A stretch of 64,000 nucleotides of DNA, taken from the NCBI RefSeq assembly GCF_001625215.2, contig NC_030387.2, positions 35,673,606 to 35,737,605 on the forward strand, given 5' to 3'. The notes below the pieces were generated by a model. The model saw only the letters and a program-made list of their open reading frames with translations. It searched no databases and had not been told where the DNA came from. The position numbers and the translations under genes are program-made. The DNA is from Daucus carota subsp. sativus. Taxonomy: Eukaryota; Streptophyta; Magnoliopsida; Apiales; Apiaceae. This document shows, in pieces, positions 49,027 through 60,457 of the stretch. Numbering within the stretch: position 1 is the first letter of the stretch; the number at the start of each line of letters is the position of its first letter.

Positions 49027-50668
49027 CTAGGATGTCCCAACTTTTATCCCCTCAGCTGCTTCAGCTTCTCCCGTCTTCCTTTCCTTGTTACCGGAACCAC
49101 CCCCACGAGAATCAAAAATTTCATCTCTGGCTCTTTTCTTCTTTTCCTGTTCCAGCATCACCCCAAAAATCTTCACATCTTTGAAGTCCCCGTCATCATT
49201 TTCCTCACCATCATTTACACTTTTGCCCTTGTCACCAAGACAAACAGCACCAGCATTGGACCCACAGCTCTGACTTTTCATCTCCGGCCCCACTTCTCTC
49301 TGCTGAAGCAGAATCCCAGTCAGCTCGTCACACTTGATCCTTGACTCAGTGAGTTCAGAACACACTTGCTCATACAATATTTTGAGCCTCTCGTGCTCTT
49401 GTGATATCGCTTCATACCGGTGTACCATTGCCAAGTCGATGATCACGCTGTTCTTTGGGAGAGAGGGGTGGGATGTTGAGCCGGAGACTAGGTCCCCTCC
49501 GGAGTTCGCCGGAGTTATTTGACCGGCGGCAGGGCTGCCTGAATTTCCGGCGTTAACAGTCAAAGTTGGAGAAGGGCTTTCGATTCTTCGACGACGAATT
49601 TGGGGTAGAAGCTCCTTACCGCCTTTCTTGAAATTTTCGTTCTGAAATTCCCACTTTTCTTGCACAATCTTACGAAAACCCTGAAATTAAGAACATTTAC
49701 GTTAAAATTAAATACACATCAATATGCTACAAATGGTGGAAACAAATCCAATTAAGAGAAAATGGATCCCTCCATTTTAAAATATGATTTATTTGATTTT
49801 TTAAACTTTTCGACTATATAATTAAAATTATAAACTTTTTTCACAACAAACATATATATGATTAATATTATTCTTCTAAAGAAGAAAATTTTGAAAATAA
49901 AATTTTTAGCAATGCAATCACAAGCAAACAAGATAGCTGATCTAGTGACTAGAATTTCATATTTACTGCTGTCCAAACCAATTTTTGTCTCCTCTCTTGA
50001 TGGAGACTCCTGTATACTCCCCACCTTTCCACCTGATTATTTATTGTTTGTACTTATAACATATACTTAATTTTTTTCTTTTTGAATAAAAGTTTAAAAG
50101 TCAAACCTTTTTTCAGAATTTTTTTAAAAATATACATTTTGTAAGTATACTTGATACGAGTCTCAAAATACGTTTAAAAAAGTAACGTAAAAAATCTGGT
50201 AGGACACAAGTAGTATGATTTATACTTTTTAAATGAAATTCTCGCTTTTATTTTAAAAAACACATTAATTTGATATATGTCAAAAAGTCAAATCACATCT
50301 TTAAAAAAAGGAGTAAAACATTCTGTCAACTAAATAAATAAAACAAATCATGTCTCAAGAATATCTATTCACCAACATTTAATCGTATACATAAGATGTG
50401 CTTTCAAAAAAGAGTAAAATCTTCTGTCAACTGAATAAGTAAACATAAGATGTGAACGTAAAAAACTTACATAGGTATTAAGTTGGCGCACAAAACTAGA
50501 AAAGTTGTTGTGCTTGAAGTATTTAGGCAGCACATCCCTGGAGAACTCAGCAGTGTCCCAAACAACAATAGCATCTCCAGTTTGGTTCCAGGACACGATC
50601 CTGTCTGTGCTCTCATCATCAACCAGATCATACGTGTTTGTCAGAAACGGCGGTGTCCTCGAGGCCAT
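49027..50668 (-). CDS. HSFB1-like: Class B heat stress transcription factor, HSFB1-like, copy A
   Basis: Exon 1 50668-50471 and exon 2 49680-49027 give 283 residues. The intron sits after LNTY and before GFRK, the conserved position inside plant HSF DNA-binding domains. Seen: the domain at about residues 6-97 ([48 protein letters not shown], then [13 protein letters not shown]); a heptad-like oligomerisation region at about 151-193 without the insert of class A; and the repressor tetrapeptide core KIFGV at 236-240 followed by basic KKKRARDE, a probable nuclear signal. Known: class B factors lack the activation AHA motif and mostly repress or co-regulate heat-responsive genes at heat shock elements. 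The usual VPDRWEF reads VQEKWEF here. An in-frame upstream Met exists at 50713, but MASRTPPFL is the likelier start. Confidence 0.94.
49681..50470 (-). other. HSF copy A intron with worn MITE
   Basis: 790-base GT-AG intron. A Stowaway-like element is recognisable at about 50017-50213, starting after tgtata with ctccccacctttccacctg and ending near acacaagtag. It is the counterpart of 56458-56690 in copy B but shorter, lacking a stretch after the first 50 bases. Downstream the phrase tctgtcaactaaataaataa occurs, later followed by a near-repeat around 50423. Confidence 0.75.
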
Positions 50669-51184
50669 CTTCTCCTGGATTAAAAACAATCTGTATGTGT
50701 GTATCTTAAACAAACAAATAAATAATCAAAAGAATAAATTACATGAATCACTAATGGATTTAAATAGAACAACTAAAGAGCAAAAGAGCAGTGAGAAATT
50801 CCCAATCCCAGCAATAAAAACCAGACAAAAAATTAATAGAGTAAGCCAGATTGATGTTAAAAGATTGGACTTCTTCCATTACTATTTTGTTTGCACAAAA
50901 AATACCATACTAGATTTTACAAGACTCTCTAGCTCTGCAGGGGAGTTTTTGGTAGTGCTCTTCTTAGAACCTGGACACCTGCCTGCTTGACCCCACAATC
51001 AAGGGTACAATACAACAATTTATAATATGCAAGATTTTTCTCGAATTCAATGCTTGAGGATTATCTTGAGGTACCAAAGATCCACTAAAATCTTGCACAT
51101 TTTAAAAGATACTAAAATTAATATAAAATCTCATAGATTCAATCTGGATTTTAAGATATAGGAGGCATTTATTTTAGAGTTATA

Positions 51185-51394
51185 CTCCGTCGGTCCCCGC
51201 ACTCATTTTGAGGGCTCCGATAAAATATAGTTTAATAATTTTTTTTCTAAAATTTTCATTTTTTAATAAAAGTTTAAACATTAAACTTTTATTCAAAGAA
51301 AACAAATTAAAAAAAAAAGTTACAGAACTATACCTTAAATAAGTGTGGAAAACGTGCCAAAAATAACGTAAGAAAATGAGAGGAATAGAAGGAG
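51185..51394. mobile_element. MITE present in unit A only (first)
   Basis: Flanked by TA at 51183-51184 and 51395-51396. Left end ctccgtcggtccccgcactc; right end gaggaatagaaggag. Unit B at the matching place reads gagttatatatattacaat with no element. Interior words match the 33937 element. Confidence 0.85.
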
Positions 51395-51825
51395 TATATT
51401 ACAATAAATATTTTGTTCTTTTAAATACTATTTGATATGAATAATATGTTATAATTTGCAAAATGTTATCTAATTCCTCATTCTTTTGAATATCATCTTA
51501 AAATCTAAAGATTTTAGATGTATTTTATTACTATCCTTTTTAAATAATTTATTAAAATCTAAAGATTTTGAATATATAATCTTTAAATTAATAAAATTTT
51601 CTATTTCACTAAATTAATATTTTGAATAAGGTTTTAGAGTCTAAAGATTTAAAAAAAATTATATTATAACATCTTGTAATCGTATTAAATTCTATATTAA
51701 CAATAGAGTTTGGTGTAAATATTTTTGATATCCATAAAATATCTCAATAAATATGATAGAGATGATATGTAAATCTCATTAATGTTATGTGAATATATTA
51801 TTTTATCAATAACTAAAATATAATA

Positions 51826-52060
51826 CTCCCCTCGTTTTGAAATATAAGTCGTTTGACTTTTTTGCACGAGTTTCCAAGTCTTTTGACCGCATGCTAAAAA
51901 TTATTATTTTTGAAATTTTTTTCTTTTGAATAAAAATATGTGATTGATATTATTATTCAAGAAAAGAAAATTTCAAAAATAATGATTTTAAGCATGCGGT
52001 CAAAAAATTTAAAAATACGCGCAAAAAAGTCAAACGACCTATATTTCAAAACGGAGGGAG
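51826..52060. mobile_element. Fold-back MITE present in unit A only (second)
   Basis: Flanked by TA (51824-51825 and 52061-52062). Starts ctcccctcgttttgaaatat and ends tttcaaaacggagggag. The two halves are long inverted copies (gcatgctaaaaattatta against its complement), so it can fold on itself. The matching site in unit B is an empty single TA. Confidence 0.9.
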
Positions 52061-52654
52061 TATATTAATTACATTTGGATCTTTAGTGTTAAATATTAAA
52101 TAATAATTATTTTATAATCAATTAAAATAATTAATTGTTTAGTGTCAAAATGACACTTTAATATCATTATAAATATATAAATAAAAGTTAATTTAGCAAT
52201 AACATATGAATGAGAAATGGAGAAATTTTCTTATTAAATATTTGTATGGCCTCTTTATATATTTTAATATATTTGTCTTTTCAAAAGACTAATAATATTA
52301 ACATATAAAATAGTAATTTTTTTGAGTTCTACCAATAATGTTGTTTTGACAAGACATATTTTTTATTTTTTTAAACTAACATTTTTTTTGTTTTAAATAA
52401 ATATTTGAAAATTTAATTTATATGCATGATAAAAAATAATGTAGACTTTATTTCGTAATATGTCAAGATTTAGGAAGTATGGTAAAAATGATAATTATAT
52501 TATTATTTTGTTATTTAATAAAAAGATATTATCTTTATTCTTGTGTAAACTTGAATTTCTTTTCATGAGCCTAATTAATAAAAGAGTTTGAATAAGTGAT
52601 AAATACTTAATATTACTTGTTATCGTATCATATGTACTCCTAACTACTTATCTA

Positions 52655-52668
52655 TATATATCTATATA

Positions 52669-52702
<34 letters not shown>
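52655..52702. repeat. (TA)n microsatellite
   Basis: An interrupted tatc/tata run passing into a pure TA stretch of about 17 units. The matching place in unit A (around 46500) reads atatatactcctaactataa without the long run, so it expanded in unit B or shrank in A. Confidence 0.9.
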
Positions 52703-52706
<4 letters not shown>

Positions 52707-55459
52707 TAGTATTGATTTTAATTTATATACTTTATAACTAATTTTTTTAAAATAAAAATAGTCCTCGATTTTATTAACATATATAAACATATTAATAATT
52801 TTAATACCGAGTACACGATTACTAACAGCCCTAGTCTAAATTGTAAGAAGAATAAATATTTCTCGACACTGATGTATGATAATTATTCATCTCTAGATTA
52901 GTATAGATTCGGACTAACATATATAGATACACACCTAACCCTACTTTAATTTCTAATATACTTTAAGCGGGACTCGCACATACATACATTTAACCCTAAT
53001 TCAATTTTTGATATATTTTAGGCGGGTTAGTACTGACATAATAATAAAACTGGATACACGTAGCCTTTATTCCAGTTATGATATAAATAAATGTTAGTCT
53101 TAGCTATCTTATAAACGAAAGACCTAGTAAAAAATGGAAAAACAGTTGTAAACTTTGTGATAAATACATGTACCAAAACTAACTACAGGTTTTATTTAAT
53201 ATATATTTAGCGTGGATTAGTATAGACTCATAATAAGTACTAGTATGATTTTATATCAGTGACCCAATAACCTTCTTCTAAAAATGATATAGCGAGTCTA
53301 CATATATTTCCCAGTTCTTTACCCCATAATAAACGTTGTGAGTTAGTATAACTAAATTTTTGTAGTCTTCTGAATCAGAGCTTATGTAACATATATTTAT
53401 AGGTTAGTAAACAACTTCCTAATTCATTTTTTTGCAAAAATTGATTTATACAAAATGCTTATATATCTTCATTTTTATATCTTACTAAGTGTTGATGTAT
53501 AATTAAAAAAAAAATAAGGTGATAGTGATTTATCATGAATAATAGGCTAACATTTTTCTTTGCATTAATAGTACTAAGATCACAAGTGATATCTACAATT
53601 TTATTTGTTCTGAGAATTCATCTATACCGCTGATACTGAGATTAGGATTACATTAACTTTATTTTCAAGAACATCTTCATCTAATCCCCATGACCCTGAG
53701 ATTAGGAGTGCATTAACTTTATTTTTTAAGAACATCTTATCTTTGTTAATATAGTTTTAAGTTTAATGTCTTTAATCCTCTTTTGTATGTGAATTGAAGA
53801 TGATTGTGTTGAGTTCCTTTTATTGTTGTTTTGTGAAATGTTCTCCTTAATACAATTAAGTCTAATGTTTTTAATTTTTTTTGTATCAAACTTCTTTGTA
53901 TAAGATTTAAAGAGAGTTAAAGATGATTCTTTTTAGTCTCTTTTGTTGTTGTTTTGAGATCTTCTTATCTTATAATGTTTAATCTTCTTGATTTGATTTA
54001 AATATTAATTAAATTTTGTGATCTTTCAAGAAAACACACATCTAAAATCGTAGTATTTTTGAAAGCTGTGAGGAAGTCAATCACCCCTGACTTCTGAGGC
54101 AGCCCTTCTCATTCTGCCACTAAATAAAAAAAAAACTGGAAATTTTTTTAATCTGCACGTAAATGAACGGAGCTTACAAGTTACAACCGCCATACGCTAA
54201 TGGGTATTGAATTATTGAAGTGCACATATACAGAGGGACTGAGCCACTCTACGACCATCACAGATGGTGGTCTACCTTGCTTTCACTCTGAGCTTAATGT
54301 TTGTGAGGATTTAATTTGGTATAACTAATTTGTTTTGTAAGTTTTAATCTATATATCACGATCTTGCTAAGAAGTAAGAAAAGTGTATCACAAAACACAT
54401 TTAAACTAGCAGATTATACTACAATACAAATGAAGAACTAACTTAATTTCAAATATAGTTAAATTAATTAATTTGACATATACTCATGTTGTTCCTTTCT
54501 AGCTCTGCCACAACAAACTTGTACATCTCCGTGCAGTACTCTCGTATGTGAGAATTTCATCTCATTCGTGTACGAGTCACACCAAGAAGTAAATTTCGAA
54601 GTGGCATTTTGTCCAAATTTATAGCAAACTAGTTTAAAAAATGTAATCTAATTCAAAGCCGTGTACAAGGACCAGAAAATTTCCAAAGTTCAAATTTATA
54701 ACTATTTGTTTTTGGTGCTTTTCTCGTTTCGTAAATACTCCCCGGAAATTTTCAACACAAACTTGAAATATTCATACCTACAAGAACAATATTATTGGGA
54801 GTCTATTCGGGATCATAAATGGATCTAGAATTTTAACTACAGTAAACAAAAAAATAAGGAAAAAAATTTTGTCACGAAAAATCAAACATAAACTATAAAA
54901 TTTCTATAACTTAATTCTACTTTTCTAAAAAGTTTTAGATATGCATGTTAAACACAAGAAGTTGATGAAAAATGAAACTGAATTACAAAAGCCGATAATA
55001 ACAAGTATAAGTTGACGGCGTCATATTCGTACAGAAAAAATGCTTCCAGATCCTGCACAATAGGACTATAAATTACACATATAACTTACTAATTCATACC
55101 GCAAACACAAAAAATATTTCAGAAATCATGAGAACAAGTGCCTTGCGACATGCATGCTAACTCCGTCTCTGGCAGGGACAATAAGCTATCAACATAATAA
55201 AAATGCAAACAGAAAAATTCTAAACCAAACATTACCAAAACACAAATGAAATTTCATTTGCAGGTAACCAGATAAGACCCGCTATGAGTTCATAAAAAGT
55301 TTGAAATTTGAAATATAGAAAATGAAAGGAAAAAAAAACCGCCGGTCTTTTTAACATTTGCTGTGTCTATAAATTCTTATTTCCTTAAAAAAGGAAAAAG
55401 AAAAAGACTACTTTTGTTTCTCTTCTCATGGAGAAACGTTTGATCACCTCGTTGGCCGC

Positions 55460-57651
55460 TTAAGATGTCCCAACTTTCTCTCCTCCCATCTTCCTTTCTT
55501 TGTTGCCGGAACTGCCCCCACAAGAATCAAAAATTTCATCTCCACCCCTCTTCTTTTCCTGTTTCATCATCACCCCAAAAATCTTCACATTTTTTGGGTC
55601 CTCGTCATCATTTTGGTCACCACCATTCACGACATTTACACTTTTGCCCTTGTCCCCAACACAAACAGCACCAGCAGTGGACCCACAGCTCTGACTTTTC
55701 ATCTCTGACCCCACTTCCCTCTGCTGAAGCAGAATCCCAGTCAACTCCTCACACTTGATCCTTGACTCAGCGAGTTCAGAACACACTTGCTCATGCAATA
55801 TTTTGAGCCTCTCGTGCTCTTTAGATATCGCCTCATATTGGTGTACCATTGCCAAGTCGATGATCACGGTGTTTTTCGGAAGTGAGATGTGGGATGTTGA
55901 GCCAGAGACTAGGTCCACTTCGGAGTTCGCTGGAGTTGTTTGGCCAGCGGTAGGGCTGCCTGAATTTCCGGTGTTGACAGTCAAAGCGAGAGAACGATTT
56001 TCAATTCTCCGGCGTTGGATCTGGAGTAGAAGCTCCTTCTCGCCTTTCTTGAAGTTCTCATTCTTGAATTCCCATTTTTCTTGCACAATCTTCCGAAAGC
56101 CCTGAAATTAAGAACATTTACGTGAAAATTAAATACACATGCATATGATACAAATGATGGAAACAAATCCAATCGAGAGAAAATGGCTCCCTCCATTTTA
56201 AAATATGATTTATTTGATTTTTTTAAATATTTTTAAACTTTTTGACTATATAATTAAAATTATAAACTTTTTTCACAACAAACATATATATAATTAATAT
56301 TATTTTTTTAAAAAAAAAATTTGAAAATAAAAAATTTAGTAATGCAATCACAAGCAAACAAGATAGCTGATCTAGTGACTAGAATTTACTAGAATTTCAT
56401 ATTTACTGCTGTCCAAATGAATTTTTGTCTCCCTATCTTGAGGGAGACTCTTATATACTCCCTCCGTCCCACCTGATTATTTACGTACATTGTTTTGTAT
56501 GCATTTTGAGACTCTTGTAAATTATAATTTTATAACATATATTTAATTTTTTCTTTTTTGAATAAAAGTTTAAAATTCAAACTTTTTTTTCAAGATTTTT
56601 AAAAAAAAACAACATTTTGTCAGTATACTTTATACGAGTCTCAAAATGCGTGCCAAAAATAACCTAAAAAATCTGGTAGAACAGAAGTAGTATGATTTAT
56701 ACCTTTTAAATGAAATTCTCGTCTTTTATTCTAAAAAACACATTTATTTGATTGTATCAAAATGTCAAATAACATCTTTCAAAAAAAGAGTAAAACATTT
56801 TGTCAACTAAATAAATAAAACAAGGGTTTGTCCGGTGTGGCCATGCACATGCTAAGCGCTAAATTTCATTTGGATGTTTTTGATTGGTGTGGTTGTTGCA
56901 ATTGCAGCGGATCCACCATTATTACAGAGTGTAAGCCAATCAAAAACTTCTGAATTCATTTTTAATTGGTGTGGTTGTTGTAATTGTAGGGGGTCCACCA
57001 TTATTAGAGAGTGTAAACCAATCAAAAATTCCAATCAAAAACTTTCAAATCACATCTTTGTAAAAAGGAATAAAACATTCTGTCAACTAAATAAATAAAA
57101 CAAGGGTTTGTCCCGTGTGCCCATGGCACATGCTAAGCGCTAAATTCCATAAATTTGGATGTTTTTGATTGGCGTGGTTTTTGTAATTGCAGGGGTCCAC
57201 CATTATTAGAGAGTGTAAACCAATCAAAAATTTTCAAAATTCATAGAATTTAGCACTTAGTGTGTGTCATGAGCACACCATAAAAAAACCGATAAAATAA
57301 AACATGTCTCAAGAATATCTATTTACCAACATTTAATCGTATACATAAGATGTGCTTCAAAGAAAGAGTACAACATAAAATAAATCATATCTCAAAAATA
57401 TCTATTTACCAACATTTAATCGTATACATGAGATGTGCACGTGAAAAACTTACATAGGTATTAAGTTGGCGCACAAAACTAGAAAAGTTGTTGTGCTTGA
57501 AGTATTTAGGCAGCACATCCCTGGAGAACTCAGCAGTGTCCCAAACAACGATAGCATCTCCAGTTTGGTTCCAGGACACGATCCTGTCTGTGCTCTCATC
57601 ATCAACCAGCTGATACGTGTTTGTCAGAAACGGTGGTGTCCTCGAGGCCAT
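55460..57651 (-). CDS. HSFB1-like: Class B heat stress transcription factor, HSFB1-like, copy B
   Basis: Exon 1 57651-57454 and exon 2 56101-55460 give 279 residues, with the same structure as copy A and an intact frame. Exon 1 protein differs from copy A at one residue (YQLVDD against YDLVDD). Exon 2 differs at many: [31 protein letters not shown], and the acidic stretch before KIFGV (here residues 239-243) has an insertion while the basic run after it is shorter (QEKKRGGDE). Repressor core and oligomerisation region are retained, so both copies are expected to make DNA-binding proteins. Its 1352-base intron is longer than that of A because of a 480-base insertion. Copy B lies upstream of A in transcription direction; both read leftward. 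Confidence 0.94.
56458..56690. mobile_element. Stowaway-like MITE in HSF copy B intron
   Basis: Begins ctccctccgtcccacctgat after TA and ends near gtagaacagaagtag before TA. It is shared with copy A at about 50017-50213, where an internal part is missing, so it inserted before the large duplication. Confidence 0.8.
56822..57303. repeat. Insertion in copy B intron: nested, duplicated MITE sequence
   Basis: Absent from copy A, whose sequence runs aataaaacaaatcatgtctc across the point. It contains two partial copies beginning agggtttgtcc and passing through cacatgctaagcgctaaat (56823 and about 57102). Repeated words ttgattggtgtggttgttg and ccaccattattagagagtgt follow, and an inverted end tttagcacttagtgtgtgt closes it near 57270. 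Between the two copies lies a duplicate of host intron (attctgtcaactaaataaat), so insertion was followed by tandem duplication. Confidence 0.75.
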
Positions 57652-58690
57652 CTTCTCCTGGATTAAAAACAATCTGTATTGTGTATCTTAAACAAACAAA
57701 TAAATAATCAAAAGAATAAATTACATGAATCACTAATGGATTTAAATAGAACAACTAAAGAGCAAAAGAGCAGTGAGAAATTCCCAATCCCAGCAATAAA
57801 AAACCAGACAAAAAATTAATAGAGTAAGCCAGATTGATGTTAAAAGATTGGACTTCTTCCATTTCTATTTTGTTTGCACAAAAAATACCATACTTGATTT
57901 TACAAGACTCTCTAGCTCTGCAGGGGAGTTTTTGGTAGTGCTCTTCTTAGAACCTGGACACCTGCCTGCTTGACCCCACAATCAAGGGTACAATACTACA
58001 ATTTATAATATGCAAGATTTTTTAGAATTCAATGCTTGGGGATTATCTTGAGGTACCAACTACCAAAGATCCACTAAAATCTTGCACATATTAAAAGATA
58101 CAAAAATTAATATAAAATCTCATAGATTCAATCTGGATTTTAAGATATAGGAGGCATTTATTTTAGAGTTATATATATTACAATAAATATTTTGTTCTTT
58201 TAAATACTATTTGATATGAATAATATGTTATAATTTGCAGAAATGTTATCTAATTCCTCATCTTTTGAATATCATCTTAAAATTCAAAGATTTTAGATGT
58301 ATTTTATTACTATCCTTTTTAAATAATTTATTAAGATCTAAAGATTTTGAATATATAATCTTTAAATTAATATAATTTTCTATTTTACTAAATTAATATT
58401 TTGAATAAGGTCTTAGAGTCTAAAGATTTTAAAAAGTTTTATATTATAACATCTTGTAATCGTATTAAATTCTATATTAACAATAGAGTTTGGTATAAAT
58501 ATTTTTGATATCAATAAAATATCTCAATAAATATGATAGAGATGATATGATAGATCTCATTAATGTTATGTGAATATATTATTTTGTCAATAATTAAAAT
58601 ATAATATATTAATTAGATTTGGATCTCTAGTGTTAGATATTAAATAAAAATTATTTTATAATCAATTAAAATAATCAATTGTTAAGGGTC

Positions 58691-60457
58691 CAATGCGATC
58701 ATATCTCATTCCAACTGTTAAGAATAAATAGTATATAAATGCTGAGAATAATTAGTAGTATTGGAATAGTTGATACATGCTTTGAATAATTTAGTATATT
58801 CCTATATACATAACATGTTCTTATAATTTTTGATACCGTGACCCACACATAGAAGTTTATGAATTATTTGGTCTTGGCGGTTTCAAGATAACATGAAGAG
58901 AAAGAACATAGAGGAATAAAAGATATTCACAACTGAAAGTTATGGGTAGAAATATTTAGACTGCATTTACTCGTTAGATATTACAATTAGTGTGACAGAT
59001 ATAACGGGGAAGAAGCTGCCAATTGCCAAAAGCATGAACAAGTCTCAAATTGTATCCAGATTCCTAACTATTCACCCTACTATATGGATTATATTAATAC
59101 TACCTCAGTGCAAATTGATGTTGGGTGGTTTGATTTTCACGGAGAAAAATGTAGTAGTAAGAAACGGTAAATTTAGTTTAAAAAAAGTAAAGTGGCGGGA
59201 CCTACTAAAATTTGGTAAAATGGGGAAAAATAATGGATGTAATAATGTTTATTTAATAAAAAAATAGTATAAAATAGACAAATAGTGGGTGTAATAGGTA
59301 AAAGTAGTGGGTGTAATAATATTATAATTGCAAAATTTGAAATATAATAACTCAATTTCTCTTTTTGCCAGAATAACTCAAAATTTTATTAGCTATTATA
59401 TGATTATCTCATCCCATTTTACAAAATTATAACTCCACATCTAATGAAGTTAATAAATTTAATATTTGTATGATTTTAAATTAATGACATATATCATATA
59501 TTATCTCTAAAATATATATTTATAATAAATTTAAAAATGCTGATCATTGTTTATATTAAAATATATTATATTAATTATGGCAAAATTTTAATTTAATAAA
59601 ATTGTATGAAGACACATTCTTGCTCTCTAGCCCAAAGAAACTATATATACACAATTAAAAATCATGTAAAACTTGAAAAAAAGGCTAACAAATTTTTTTG
59701 TACATGTACTTTTAATAAGTTAATATGTAATGGTCATGTTTGGGGATTAGCGGTTAACAATTAACGGTTAGTGAATTGAATCAGATGTTTTGACTAGCTG
59801 ATTGAAATAGATGTTTTGACTAGCGAATTGAATGAGTTGTTTCTCATAAAACGGCAAATAGCTGATTGATTAGTTTTTTCCGACACAAACCAAAACTTCT
59901 AACAAGAAGATACGGCACTCACTATCGCTATATCCAGCATTAATGCTCTAAAAATCTGAAAAAATGACTGCAAAATATTATTTCGGTAACGTTATATCGT
60001 GCAGCGTTTTGATTTTTTACAAGAACGCAACATCGTCTAACGTTATGTTAGGTTAACCCTAACAGAATGCTATATAATGCAGCGTCTAATTAAGTTAATC
60101 TTTTTTTAGATCGTGTAGCGTTTTGCCGGGGTTAAACGTTACACAATCGAACGTTTTTTTCCTCAAATTGAAAACGTCAGATTTTACTAAATGATATCTG
60201 GACAATCAATATACTTATATAAAGGAGAAGCGAGGGGCGTGCAGGTGGCGCCTCTCACATCGCTCCGTTCTATTTTTCTAATTTTCTGGAATTTTTGGAT
60301 TAAAAATATCAAAAATTAGAACTACCTTTTTTACTTTCGGTTATATTAGAAGTAAGTTTCAGAATCTGATTTTGTTTCAGATTATTTATGGAATATAGTA
60401 GTTTGAAAATTTTAATCTGATTTTGTTTGAGATTATTTAATTATGGGAAAGAGTAGC
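58691..60457. other. Intergenic with transposon-like fragments
   Basis: 58691-59730 is AT-rich without a supported gene. 59270-59330 repeats agtgggtgtaata. 59740-59890 has repeated gatgttttgactagc and gcggttaacaattaacggtt, like hAT MITE subterminal repeats. 59905-60180 has aacgtt words with gtgcagcgtt on both strands, listed separately. 60365-60450 repeats aatctgattttgtttcagat/aatctgattttgtttgagat with a period of about 53. Confidence 0.5.
59905..60180. repeat. Cluster of aacgtt / gcagcgtt motifs, possible CACTA end
   Basis: Repeated short words in both orientations (cgtgcagcgtttt, aatgcagcgtct, gtgtagcgttttg, aaacgttacacaatcg, aacgttatgttaggtt), beginning just after cactcactatcgc. Dense subterminal repeats behind a CACTA-like start suggest the relic of a CACTA transposon end. 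No opposite end or transposase was seen. Confidence 0.35.

Larger units (their letters stand above)
46059..52145. repeat. Tandem duplication, unit A (with HSF copy A)
   Basis: Begins caaaatgacactttaatatc at 46059; the same phrase restarts at 52146, where unit B begins. The order of features matches along the whole length: AT-rich left part, the 76-bp repeats, a noncoding stretch with cagagggactgag (near 47850 and 54230), HSF exon 2, intron, HSF exon 1, upstream region, AT-rich right part. Unit A alone carries MITEs at 51185-51394 and 51826-52060. Confidence 0.92.
52146..58690. repeat. Tandem duplication, unit B (with HSF copy B)
   Basis: Second unit of the direct duplication, about 6.5 kb. 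It starts caaaatgacactttaatatc and ends around ataatcaattgttaagggtc near 58690. The base sequence just after its end (caatgcg) shares caa with the unit start, a possible microhomology at the junction. It is longer than unit A mainly through an insertion in the HSF intron. Confidence 0.9.

Noticed and set aside
49085..50990. Forward-strand frames over HSF copy A (also 55465-56105 and 57466-57666 over copy B)
   Set aside because: Antisense shadows of the HSF exons; similarity between the two sets only reflects the duplication.
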